This document shows, piece after piece, positions 45,516 to 54,341 of a stretch of 64,000 nucleotides of DNA. The notes beneath the pieces were generated by a model that saw only the letters and a list, made by a program, of their open reading frames with translations, ran no database searches and was not told the DNA's origin. Origin of the DNA: CAYFVR01 sp046541515. GTDB lineage: Bacteria; Desulfobacterota; Desulfobacteria; Desulfobacterales; Desulfococcaceae. The stretch lies in assembly GCA_046541515.1 (NCBI GenBank), contig JBKHDD010000001.1, forward strand, positions 28,099 through 92,098, read 5' to 3'. Within the stretch, counting starts at the first letter, position 1, and each line of letters begins with the position of its first letter. A program made the position numbers and the translations under genes.

Positions 45516-46205
45516 ATGGGAAAACAAGGCAACGCGAGAAGCCGGCGGATGGTCTGGGCGATCCTAGTTCTGGCGGTTCTTCCGCTGGCCGGTTGCAGCG
45601 GCTCCGGCGAGGACGATCCGGACGCCGGGAGCGTCGGTTTCTGCAATTTTACGGCGGACGCCTACGATCTGGAGCTGCGGCGGGTATCGGACAACGAAGT
45701 GGTCCGCTCTCTCAGCCTGGGGCCGGGCACGGGCGGCGATCCGAATTGCGCGGAGGAGACCGAGGTGACGGTGGGCAGCCATTACGTGGTCGCCTTCCGG
45801 CAAGGGGACGGCTTTTTTGGCGAATCTCGGGAATTTTTGGTTCTCCACCAGGGAACCCGTCCCACGGTCTACGTCACCGGCGACGGCGAATTGGGCGTGG
45901 ACGGCGGCGAGGCCGCCGGCGAAGGGAACATCGAGGTGTGCAACACCGACACGCGGGATTATCTCGTCGCGCTGCGTCGGGAGGTGGACGACGTGGAAGT
46001 GGACCGGTTGGAGCTGGAAGGCTTTTTCGAGTTCAACGACGTGTGCGACGAATTCTTGGTGATTCCCTCGGGCGTCTACTATCTCAAGGTCTTCGAGGCC
46101 GACGACATCGACGAGCAGTCCACCTCGCCGATCTTTTTCCTCGCCGACGGCGAGACCGAGGAATTCCGGATCGAGCCGGGCGGAGACGTGGTGAACGTGG
46201 ATTGA
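45516..46205 (+). CDS. Lipoprotein with two tandem DUF4397-like repeats
   Basis: 229 residues with a clear lipobox (VLPLAGC) after a 26-residue signal peptide. The mature protein consists of two similar units of about 85 residues: the first from VGFCNFTADAYDLELRRVSD to YVTGDG, the second from IEVCNTDTRDYLVALRREVD to the end. Each unit has a Cys in its first strand and another Cys about 35 residues on, perhaps a disulfide. It starts 27 bases after the transporter gene with a strong GGAGAGGAG site and is probably co-transcribed. Function is unknown; a surface or periplasmic binding role is possible. Confidence 0.85.
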   Translation: MGKQGNARSRRMVWAILVLAVLPLAGCSGSGEDDPDAGSVGFCNFTADAYDLELRRVSDNEVVRSLSLGPGTGGDPNCAEETEVTVGSHYVVAFRQGDGFFGESREFLVLHQGTRPTVYVTGDGELGVDGGEAAGEGNIEVCNTDTRDYLVALRREVDDVEVDRLELEGFFEFNDVCDEFLVIPSGVYYLKVFEADDIDEQSTSPIFFLADGETEEFRIEPGGDVVNVD

Positions 46206-46336
46206 CGACGGGGCGTTCGTCTATCGGGAAATGGGAGGGGGCAAGGCGGTCGCCCCGGCTTTGGTTCGTCATGGGGTGATGGCGTTTCCGCCGCGCGAGG
46301 CGGAGTCCCGCGGAAGGGCGGCAAGTTTCAAAATAA

Positions 46337-46380
46337 CGCCGGGGCGGCCTCTTCGGAAGAAGGCCGACCCGGCGCGTTTT
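46337..46380. terminator. Bidirectional terminator between convergent genes
   Basis: A long GC hairpin (46337-46374) with about 13 pairs lies between the lipoprotein stop and the kinase-ATPase stop. A T4 tract follows on the plus strand and TTATTTT on the minus strand, so it can serve both genes. Confidence 0.75.
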
Positions 46381-46386
46381 GGGGAA

Positions 46387-49300
46387 TCAGCGGGCCTCGG
46401 CGCTTTCCATGGCCGCCGGCTCTTCCGCCGGACGGGGACGTTGGACGCGGCCTCGATCCGGCAGAAAGGCGTCGATGATGTCCGGAAGGGACGGCAGCCC
46501 CAAGGCCCGGCCGATGAGGGTGGCGCTTTCCCGGGCCCAGTGTTCCATCAGCGCCTCCGAGGGCTCGTCGAAATCCTGCAGGATGCGCTCCCGGGATCGT
46601 TTCTGGTCGAAGTGGGACCGTTCGATCCGGAGGGAGTACATGAACCGGATGCAGGTTTTGCTCTTGAGCAGATCGCCGGTGGACCGGGTTTCCCGGCTGA
46701 AGACGTAGGTCAGCTTCAGCGGCTCGCCGTGGGGGGTCGGAAAGGCCTCCAGCACGAAGTCCAGAAACGAGGCGATCTCCGCGCACCGATCGAAGGTGTT
46801 GTCGTGAAGTCCCAGCACCAGGGAGGAAAACCGCGGCCGAAAGCGCTCCAGCACCTCCTCGAACCAGTCATTTTTCAGGTCGCCGCTCGCCCGCTCCAGG
46901 ATGGTCCGCCAGGCGGCTTCCTGTCGCTCGTGGACGTGCAGTTCCGGCAGCAGCCGTTCCAGCTCCGCGATGAACTCCGCGGCGGTGGGGCGCAGGTCGG
47001 GACGGCCCCGGGTGGCCTGGGCGATCAGGGGGCGCAGCAGATCGGCGTGGGTGGCCCCCTCCGCCAGCAAATGGCCCAGCGTGCGTCCCAGCCCAAAAAT
47101 GTCGGCCGCCGGGGTCCATTCCGGATGGCCGCCCCGGACTTCCGGCGCGGTGAACGCGCCCTCGGGATCGGTTCGGCCCTGCTCCCGGCCGTAGCGGGCG
47201 AGGCCGAAGTCGATGAGCACCGGGTTGGAGCTGCGCTGGTCCAGGATGATGTTTTTGGGGCAGACGTCCCGGTGGACGATGCCGTGGGCGTGCAGGAACC
47301 GGAGAGCCCGGGCCAGTTTGAGCCCCAGGTTGGCCGCCAGCGGAACCGTCAGTTTGCCCATTTTGTGGGAAAGGCTCATGCCTTCCACCCACTGGTAAAT
47401 TTCCACCCCCAGCACGCCGCTTTCCTCGGCCTCCTCCGGCACGTCGGCGATGCCGATGTCCCGCAGGTTGTAGATGTATTCCGCGCCGTCCTCGCCCCGG
47501 AGGCCGGTCAGGTTGCGGAGCTGCTTGAGCACCTCCGCCGTTTCCTGGAACCGCTCCCGGTCCTTCTGGGTTTTCAGCCGCACCGTGCGCAGGGCGAAGT
47601 TGATGCCTTCCGCGGAAAAGCGGGAAACCTCCGCCAGCGCGCCGCCGCCCACCCGTTCCCGCACCGCCGGTAGCCGGATTCGTTCCAGCGCCCCGGCGAA
47701 CAGGGCCTCCCGGTCGGTTTCGTCGGCGGGGAAGCTCCGGCTGACGCCCACCAGCCACGCCTCCAGAATGTCGGACTGAAAGCCGCTTCGCCGGTGAAAC
47801 ACGCCGATTTCCTCCAGCTTGTTCAGGTGTTCCACCACCCGGTCCCGGGTGTAGACCAGTCGCCGGGAACCTTCGAAACCGGTGTTGATGCACCAGTGGT
47901 TGAGCAGGTCCAATGCCCGTTCCACCAATCGGTCCGGGGCGTAGGCGTTTTCCGCGGCGCAGCGGGCCAGGGCCACGGCCAGGGGGTAGCAGGGGCGGGG
48001 CTTCCAATGGTTGATGTCCTCGGCCTCGTTGAGGATGTCGCGCAGATAGTCGGAAACGCCGTGCTCGTATCCCTCGGATAGCTGAATCTTGAGGTCCTCC
48101 ACAACGTGGACCACGTCGTCGTAGTGAATCCAGTTGCGCCGGTCCTCGTTGACGTGTTCCTTGAGCTGGGCCAGCAGGGTTTTGAGGATGAAGACGTTGC
48201 CCGATTTTTGGCAGATCTGCTCCCGGGCCTCCCGGGTGGTGTGGAGCCGGTCCCGGCTGAACCGGTAGATCAGGTGGTTGAGAGTCTTCTCCCGGATGGT
48301 CCGGATGTCCTTGGGCCGCAACAGCCCCTTGAGGTTGGAGCCGATCCGTTCCAACAGCCCGGGCAGGCCGATAAGGCCGAAGTAGACCGGGGCCAACTCC
48401 GGATCGTCCGAGCGGGACCAGTGCAACTCCAGCCGGTCCTTCAGCCGGGTGCCGAACCGGGGGCCGTCGCCCCGCTGAAACAGCAGCTGGGCCTCGTCGA
48501 TAAGCAGCAAGACGCCTTCCCGGCCCATCTTCCGCGCGGCCCGACGAACCGCGTCGAACGCCTCGGGGGCGGGCAAATCGTCCCGATCGTCCGGCGGCAG
48601 TCCCGCCCCGGCGATGGCCTGGAGCCGGTCGGAGAGAGTCCGCCAGAGGCGCGGCAGGTTCACCCGGCCGGAGCGGTCGGTCAGCTCGGTGCAAAGCGCG
48701 GGGGACGGGATCACAAGCCCCAGATGGTCCGCGCGTTCCATTAGATACTGGGCCAGGGTGGTTTTGCCGAAACGACGCGGGGCCACCACGGCGAAGGAGC
48801 TGCCGCTTTTCAGCCGGTCCTGGAGGGAGGCCACATGCTCCTGGGGGCCGATGGGGTGTTCGTCCACGTAGACCGTTCGAACCCCTTCGGGCCACAGCAG
48901 CTCGATGTTTCCTTCGGCCGGCTCCATGGCGTCCCAGGTCAGCTTTTTGCGGCAGCCCATGTGGGCGCCGGTGTCCTCTTCCCGCGCCGTCAGCGCCAGC
49001 CGCAACTTGCCGTTGCAGGGCCAGCGAGCCGGCGGCCGCAGGGGGATCTTGACCTTGAAGGTGTAGCCGTAGCCTTCCTTGCGCTTGCGCCAGTCCGAGG
49101 CCGGGATGGTCAGCTCCCGGGGGGAGGGATCCTCCCACCGCTCCGGCCAGGCGTCCCGCAGTTTGGTGTCCACCTCATAATCGAGCTGGAGGTGCAGATC
49201 GCCCGGGCGGAAACGGCTGGTCAGGCGAACCGGGGCTTGAACGAAGCCGTAGTGGCCGTCGCCCCGATTGTAGTCCACGTAGGCCAGCGGCACCCGACGG

Positions 49301-51492
49301 CCTTTTTCGTCCACCCAGTCGTGATCCAGGTCCAGCTCCACCCGCCGTTCCTCCAGTGGGGGCAGGGCGGATTCGCCTCCGGTCTCCTTGTTTTTGGATA
49401 TCCAGCCCGACAGCATTTCGTAGGTGGCCGATGCGGCGGTGCCCACGTGGGCCTGGAAAAAGCGGATGGCCTCCTCGAAATGGGCCACCACCATTTCCCG
49501 TTCGTCCTGGTCCACCGCCGCGCCGGCCCGTTCCACGATTTTCCGGAACACCTCCGCGTCCACCGAATGGCGGAGTTTGTCCATGCCTTCCACGCAGGCC
49601 ATCAGCCGGTCCTCTTCCACCCCGGCCTGAAAGGCCTCCTGGACCCAGGCCCGGTGGGCCGGATCCAAATGGTCGAACAGCCGGCCCACCCGGAGGGCGT
49701 TTTCGGCGAAATTCCGGATGTACTCCTCCAGTCGCCGTCCCTGGGGCGGGGGCGGCATTTCCCGAAGAAATTCCGGAAGCACCCGGGCCAGCTCCTGGGC
49801 GCCGGTCAAGCATTGACTTACCCGCCGCCGGACCACCGGATTGGCCAGCCGGATGCAACGGTCCAAAGGCTGGAAGGGATCGGGCGGGGTCTGCTCCTCG
49901 GGATCGATCCAGATCCAGGCGGGCAGGGACTCCAGCACGTCCGGGGAGGCCATCAGAGAGCTGATTTCCCGCAAATCTCCGGGGCTGACGCCCACCCCCA
50001 TCAGCTCGTAGGTGCAGGGACCCAGCCGGGGATACACGGCGTCGAAGCAGGCCTGGGCCTCCGCCAAATCCTTTTCCAGGGAAGCGGCTTCGGGCAGCAG
50101 GTTGGCCGACTGGCGCAGCAGGCGCTGGGTCCGCTCGATGGCCTTGGACAGCCCGTAGACGCCGGCGACCGTTCGGGGCGCGGCGAACCGGTTGGCCAGC
50201 TCCTCTCCCGATCGGACGATGTCGTTGCGCAGTCGTTCCAGCGCCTCGGGATCGGGCACGCGCAACCGCACGATCCATTCCTCCAGCCTCGGGTCGTGTG
50301 GCGAGGCCGGCGGGGAAAGCTCGGCAACCGGTCCCTCGCTCGGTTGCGGCGCCGTTTCTTCCTCGCTCGGGCCGCGCCAATGACCGGCTTCGGATTCTCC
50401 GCCTTCCCCTTCCTCTTTTTCCCGAACCGGGGCCGACGGTTCGCCGGTTTCGAACTGGATGCGGTCGGTCCATTCGGCCACGTGGCGGCGGGGATCATCC
50501 TCGGCCCGGGCCTCCTCCACCATCTGGGCCAGGAGTTGGTCGTCAAACCGGGCGCTGACCTCCTGCACGGCGTCCAGCACCGCGTCGGACCAGATTTCCG
50601 CGCGGTCTTCCGGCAGGGAAACCAAAATGGGGGAGACCGCCTTGAGTTCGCGGCAGACGCCGGTGGGGTCCATCCTTCGGCACATGGCGGCGTAGACCGG
50701 CGCCCGGACCGATTCGGAAACCGGAAGGTCGGCCATCAGCTCCAGCAGCCGAAAGAGGCTGACGTCGCTTTGGGAGACGTCCCGGGCGAAGGCGTTGAGA
50801 GCCGGCACGCCGAACAGGTTGAGCAGTTCGTGAAATTCGGCTTCGCTCAGGTTGGGATCGATCATCCCGTTGAGGATGCCCTTTTGGCGGGGCGTCATGT
50901 CGGCCTGATACTTTTCCAGCCGGAACAGCCGCCATACGTGGCGCATCTGGTGGAGATTGTCCTCGGAGATGCGGGCGTCGGGGGGTTCCGGGCCGGGCCG
51001 CCAGGCCGCGCGCAGTTCGGGGCTCGCCGCGGCCAGTTTCTGGGTCAGCTCGACGTTGGGCTGGCTGGTGGCCGAGGGAGCGGGGGGCGCGGAGGGCCGC
51101 CGGGAGACCATGGCCTGGGATGCCGGGGCCGGGAAAAACTGATAGATGGAATCGAGAATTTCCTCGGGATTCTGGTTCTGATTGATCAGCGCGAATTCGG
51201 CCTCGTGCACCTTGGGAACGATGTCCGGCAGTCGGCGATCGGCCGACTCCACCCGAAACACGATGAGCGTGTCTTCCCGGTTGTAATCTTCGCCGGCTTC
51301 GCAGAAAAACCGATCCCCGCAGAGGCCCACCGCCGGCCGCCCTTTTCGAAAGGGAATGGGCAGGATGGTCAGCGACTTGCCGCCGCTGGTGATGTCCTCG
51401 AAAATGGTTTCCCGCCAGTTTTGGAGGTCCGGATCAATTTTCCGGACGTACCCGCGGAGGTTGTCCAACATTCGAACGTAATGGCGATTCAT
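46387..51492 (-). CDS. Giant P-loop ATPase (STAND/AAA-like) fused to a protein kinase domain
   Basis: 1701 residues. The N-terminal 870 residues are mostly helical with no named domain, except a short region near 1-110 that looks like a ligand or adaptor module and a beta-rich part at about 745-865. The ATPase core follows: Walker A APRRFGKTTLAQ (about 903-914), Walker B LLLIDEAQLL (about 991-1000) and a winged-helix-like region (about 1080-1260). The C-terminal kinase (about 1275-1525) has a Gly-rich loop (VGGGALAEVSRF), the catalytic loop HRDVCPKNIILD (about 1407), DFGLARYG (about 1425) and APEVRGG. The beta-3 lysine position reads FALR, so Lys appears replaced by Arg. A further about 180 residues follow. 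Such fusions suggest a signalling switch in which ATPase oligomerisation controls phosphorylation. Nothing similar is nearby. Confidence 0.85.
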   Translation of the reverse strand: MNRHYVRMLDNLRGYVRKIDPDLQNWRETIFEDITSGGKSLTILPIPFRKGRPAVGLCGDRFFCEAGEDYNREDTLIVFRVESADRRLPDIVPKVHEAEFALINQNQNPEEILDSIYQFFPAPASQAMVSRRPSAPPAPSATSQPNVELTQKLAAASPELRAAWRPGPEPPDARISEDNLHQMRHVWRLFRLEKYQADMTPRQKGILNGMIDPNLSEAEFHELLNLFGVPALNAFARDVSQSDVSLFRLLELMADLPVSESVRAPVYAAMCRRMDPTGVCRELKAVSPILVSLPEDRAEIWSDAVLDAVQEVSARFDDQLLAQMVEEARAEDDPRRHVAEWTDRIQFETGEPSAPVREKEEGEGGESEAGHWRGPSEEETAPQPSEGPVAELSPPASPHDPRLEEWIVRLRVPDPEALERLRNDIVRSGEELANRFAAPRTVAGVYGLSKAIERTQRLLRQSANLLPEAASLEKDLAEAQACFDAVYPRLGPCTYELMGVGVSPGDLREISSLMASPDVLESLPAWIWIDPEEQTPPDPFQPLDRCIRLANPVVRRRVSQCLTGAQELARVLPEFLREMPPPPQGRRLEEYIRNFAENALRVGRLFDHLDPAHRAWVQEAFQAGVEEDRLMACVEGMDKLRHSVDAEVFRKIVERAGAAVDQDEREMVVAHFEEAIRFFQAHVGTAASATYEMLSGWISKNKETGGESALPPLEERRVELDLDHDWVDEKGRRVPLAYVDYNRGDGHYGFVQAPVRLTSRFRPGDLHLQLDYEVDTKLRDAWPERWEDPSPRELTIPASDWRKRKEGYGYTFKVKIPLRPPARWPCNGKLRLALTAREEDTGAHMGCRKKLTWDAMEPAEGNIELLWPEGVRTVYVDEHPIGPQEHVASLQDRLKSGSSFAVVAPRRFGKTTLAQYLMERADHLGLVIPSPALCTELTDRSGRVNLPRLWRTLSDRLQAIAGAGLPPDDRDDLPAPEAFDAVRRAARKMGREGVLLLIDEAQLLFQRGDGPRFGTRLKDRLELHWSRSDDPELAPVYFGLIGLPGLLERIGSNLKGLLRPKDIRTIREKTLNHLIYRFSRDRLHTTREAREQICQKSGNVFILKTLLAQLKEHVNEDRRNWIHYDDVVHVVEDLKIQLSEGYEHGVSDYLRDILNEAEDINHWKPRPCYPLAVALARCAAENAYAPDRLVERALDLLNHWCINTGFEGSRRLVYTRDRVVEHLNKLEEIGVFHRRSGFQSDILEAWLVGVSRSFPADETDREALFAGALERIRLPAVRERVGGGALAEVSRFSAEGINFALRTVRLKTQKDRERFQETAEVLKQLRNLTGLRGEDGAEYIYNLRDIGIADVPEEAEESGVLGVEIYQWVEGMSLSHKMGKLTVPLAANLGLKLARALRFLHAHGIVHRDVCPKNIILDQRSSNPVLIDFGLARYGREQGRTDPEGAFTAPEVRGGHPEWTPAADIFGLGRTLGHLLAEGATHADLLRPLIAQATRGRPDLRPTAAEFIAELERLLPELHVHERQEAAWRTILERASGDLKNDWFEEVLERFRPRFSSLVLGLHDNTFDRCAEIASFLDFVLEAFPTPHGEPLKLTYVFSRETRSTGDLLKSKTCIRFMYSLRIERSHFDQKRSRERILQDFDEPSEALMEHWARESATLIGRALGLPSLPDIIDAFLPDRGRVQRPRPAEEPAAMESAEAR

Positions 51493-51545
51493 GAAAGGTC
51501 CCGTCTGGTCCTTAGGAAGAAGTCTCTGCTTTTGGTCAATCGGAC

Positions 51546-51574
51546 ACTATACCAGAGCGGCGCGCGCCTCACAA
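51546..51574 (-). promoter_or_regulatory. Promoter of the kinase-ATPase gene
   Basis: Minus strand TTGTGA (51569-51574), a 17-base spacer and TATAGT (51546-51551). The start would be about 50 bases before the ATG at 51492. Confidence 0.55.
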
Positions 51575-51733
51575 ATGATAAATGCAAGGCGTTTCGGTGT
51601 CTTTGGTCGTGCGTCCCCGCGATTTTCGGGGATTCCGGCCGCTTTTCGGCCCCGGTTGGCGGTGCCATGGTTCGTTTCGATCCGGGAGGAGGGTCACCGA
51701 CCCGGAGCCGCTCCGCACGTTTTTCGCGGTTGG

Positions 51734-51762
51734 TTGACAGGGGGGAAGAGGAGGGCTACCGT
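51734..51762 (+). promoter_or_regulatory. Candidate promoter of the envelope ABC operon
   Basis: TTGACA (51734-51739), 17 bases, TACCGT (51757-51762). With the minus-strand promoter it occupies the 419-base divergent gap between 51492 and 51912; no gene is seen in that gap. The leader would be about 145 bases. Confidence 0.45.
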
Positions 51763-51911
51763 AAGAAAACTCTCAGCCGTGTCGGCGTTGAACCGCCTTT
51801 CGAAAACCTGCCCCTCGCCGCGACTTGGAAATTTGGCCGGCCGGAGAGGCGTCCCCGGCGACCCGGCGGGTTGCCTCGGATAATGAGCGACGATAGACGG
51901 AGAATCTTTCC

Positions 51912-52736
51912 ATGAATTTTAGGGTTTCCCGGTTGGACCTGAAGCGATTTTTTCAGAGTTTCCGTTGGATTTCCGCCGTCCTTCTTTTTTTCATGGCGAC
52001 CCCCGGATTTTCGCTTTCGGCCGAAGGCGAAACACCCGGCGTCGAAGCGCCGGACGCCGATACCATTGTGGAAAAGAGCTTTCGCCACATGCGGGGCGAC
52101 GCCTCGGAATCCCGGGTGCGGATGACCATCCATCGGCCGGACTGGGAACGGACCATGCTGCTTCGGGTTTGGACCCGGGGGGAGACCGAAAGCCTGATCC
52201 GGATCGAAGAGCCGGCCCGGGACGCCGGCAACGGGACGCTGAAGGTGGGAACCGAGATGTGGATGTACAATCCCAAGGTAAACCGGGTCATCAAAGTGCC
52301 GCCCTCGATGATGTCCCAGTCCTGGATGGGTTCGGATTTTTCCAACAACGATCTGGCCCGGTCCGACAGCCTGCTTCGGGATTACGACCACGAACTGGCC
52401 GGATCGGAAACCCGGAACGGGATGACCGCCTACCGGATCGTCTCCACGCCCCGGCCGGCCGCCCCGGTGGTCTGGGGCAAGCAGGAGATGGCGATTCGGG
52501 AGGACCACATCCTGCTGGAACAGATTTTTTTCGACGAGGACATGGTCGAGGTGAAGCGGATGACCACCGGCGACATCGCGGAGCGGGACGGGCGGCTGTT
52601 TCCCGGAACCATGCGGATGGTCAAGGCCGACGCGCCGGCGGAATACACGTTGATGGAATACCTGGAGATTGAATTCCTGGATACCCTGCCCGATCGGTAC
52701 TTCACCCGGTCCGCCCTCCAGACGCCCCGGCGGTAG
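51912..52736 (+). CDS. LolA-like outer-membrane lipoprotein-sorting protein
   Basis: 274 residues with a signal peptide (WISAVLLFFMATPGFSLSA). The mature protein has the LolA/LolB-type half-barrel pattern of this family: DADTIVEKSFRHMRGD, RMTIHRPDWERTMLLRVWT, GNGTLKVGTEMWMYNPKVNRVIKVPPSMMSQSWMGSDFSNNDL. Members are periplasmic and lie next to MacB/FtsX-type ABC genes, as here (3 bases before the first permease). They probably carry a lipid-modified substrate, but no substrate is known for this subgroup. Confidence 0.9.
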   Translation: MNFRVSRLDLKRFFQSFRWISAVLLFFMATPGFSLSAEGETPGVEAPDADTIVEKSFRHMRGDASESRVRMTIHRPDWERTMLLRVWTRGETESLIRIEEPARDAGNGTLKVGTEMWMYNPKVNRVIKVPPSMMSQSWMGSDFSNNDLARSDSLLRDYDHELAGSETRNGMTAYRIVSTPRPAAPVVWGKQEMAIREDHILLEQIFFDEDMVEVKRMTTGDIAERDGRLFPGTMRMVKADAPAEYTLMEYLEIEFLDTLPDRYFTRSALQTPRR

Positions 52737-52739
52737 CCC

Positions 52740-53969
52740 ATGTCCATCGCGCTCAAGATGGCCTGGAGAAACATCTGGCGAAACCGTCGCCGCTCCGTCC
52801 TGACCATGGCCGCCATCGCCTTCGCCTGCACCCTGCTGATTTTCATGCTTTCCTTCCAGTTTGGCGCCTACGAAACCATGATCAACAGCGCCCTATGGAT
52901 TCACACCGGCCATTTTCAGGTCCAGGCCGAGGGATACCACGACGATCCGTCGGTCCGGAAGGTGGTGGCCGATCCGGACCGGGTCGCCCAGGTCCTCTCC
53001 GACGTTCCCCAGGTCACGGCCTTCGCCCCTCGGGCGGCCGGTTTTGCACTGGTTTCCTCCGAAACCCGGACCTACGGCGTCATGGTCAACGGCGTGGACC
53101 CGAAGCGGGAGCCCGCGGTCTCCCGCATTCCCAAACTGGTCCGGGAGGGCCGGTTTTTGGAGCCGGGCGACGTGGACGCGGCAATGCTCGGGGAATTGCT
53201 GGCGGAAAACCTTCAGGTGGGGCTTGGGGATTCTGTGACGCTGCTGGGCCAGGGGCGGGACGGCTCCATCGCGGCGGCGGTGGCGACGGTGCGCGGGATT
53301 TTTCACAGCGGCCAGGATGAATTCGATCGAAGCGCGCTGTATCTTCCGCTCGATTATTTTCAGGAGGTGTTTTTCATGCGGGGGGCGGTCCACAAGCTGG
53401 TCGCGGCGACGGATTCCCTCGGCGGCGTGCCGGAGGCGGAGCGGGCGGTCCGGGAAGCCTTGGCGGACCCATCGGGGCTGGTGGTGCTGGACTGGGACCA
53501 ACTGATGCCGGGCCTCTCCCAGAGCATTCTCATCGATCTGATCAGCGGGCTAATTTTCTACGGACTGCTGCTCGTGGTGGTGGCCTTCTCCATCCTCAAC
53601 ACCTTTTTAATGGCCGTTCTGGAGCGGACCCGGGAATTTGGCGTGATGATGGCCCTGGGCACCAGCCGGAACCGGCTGACCCGCCTGCTGCTGACCGAAT
53701 CCATGCTGTTGACCGGCGTGGGGATCGGTCTGGGTGTCGCGCTGGGCTGCGCGGTCACGCTTTTCTTTCAATTTCATGGCATTGAAATGAGCGAGGCCGC
53801 CGAGCTGCTCCGGCAGTTCGGGATTTCCGGGACGCTGTATCCGCGACTGAGCTGGCTGTCCGCATCCATTGGGCCCGTTTTGTCGCTGTTCATCACCTTT
53901 CTCGCGGCGGTCTATCCGGCCCTGCGGGTGCGCCGGCTGACCCCGGTGGAGGCCATGCGGCACGCATGA
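52740..53969 (+). CDS. MacB/FtsX-type ABC transporter permease (first)
   Basis: 409 residues. A conserved N-terminal membrane anchor (LKMAWRNIWRNRRRS, then LTMAAIAFACTLLIFML) is followed by a large periplasmic domain (about 45-255), and three C-terminal spans form the FtsX domain (SGLIFYGLLLVVVAFSILNTFLMAVLERTREFGVMMALGTS, then LLLTESMLLTGVGIGLGVALG, and a last span ending AVYPALRVRRLTPVEAMRHA). It resembles LolC/LolE and MacB permeases, which couple ATP use to extraction of substrates from the inner membrane. It starts 3 bases after the LolA-like gene. Confidence 0.93.
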   Translation: MSIALKMAWRNIWRNRRRSVLTMAAIAFACTLLIFMLSFQFGAYETMINSALWIHTGHFQVQAEGYHDDPSVRKVVADPDRVAQVLSDVPQVTAFAPRAAGFALVSSETRTYGVMVNGVDPKREPAVSRIPKLVREGRFLEPGDVDAAMLGELLAENLQVGLGDSVTLLGQGRDGSIAAAVATVRGIFHSGQDEFDRSALYLPLDYFQEVFFMRGAVHKLVAATDSLGGVPEAERAVREALADPSGLVVLDWDQLMPGLSQSILIDLISGLIFYGLLLVVVAFSILNTFLMAVLERTREFGVMMALGTSRNRLTRLLLTESMLLTGVGIGLGVALGCAVTLFFQFHGIEMSEAAELLRQFGISGTLYPRLSWLSASIGPVLSLFITFLAAVYPALRVRRLTPVEAMRHA

Positions 53970-54011
53970 ATTTCCTCGGGAGAATTGCAAGATTGAATAT
54001 GTCAAAAAATC

Positions 54012-54246
54012 CAACTCGTTGCGAGGCTCTTCCTCCAAAACGGGAGGCGGAGCCTCCCGGAATGCGTTCCCAGGCAGAGCCTCAATGGCGTTAAGTTAAG
54101 CGTTTTTACCCCCCTTTTTTAAAGGGGGGCAAGGGGGGATTTTTCGGCAATGCCTTGAAATCATTCGCTTATTTTTAATAAAGGCGCTGCCGATTCCACA
54201 GGCATTGTTCCTTAACTTAATGACATTGAGGCAGAGCCTGGGAACG
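54012..54246. repeat. Composite inverted-repeat element (MITE-like) within the ABC operon
   Basis: Between the two permease genes lies a 182-base unit (54065-54246) bounded by 36-base terminal inverted repeats (54065-54100 and 54211-54246; 31 of 36 match). Its centre contains a nine-pair hairpin (CCCCCCTTT / AAAGGGGGG, about 54111-54129). To the left, CGGGAGGC-GGA-GCCTCCCG (about 54041-54059) is another perfect hairpin. No transposase is encoded. Such palindrome clusters are typical of non-autonomous mobile elements or REP-like repeats. It accounts for the unusual 372-base gap in an otherwise tight operon. Confidence 0.75.
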
Positions 54247-54341
54247 AGAAAACAAATGGAAGTATTATTAACAGATCGAATCCCTTTATTCTTCTCCGCT
54301 GATCCCGGGACATTTGGCGAATACGATGCCGGAGCGGTCCC

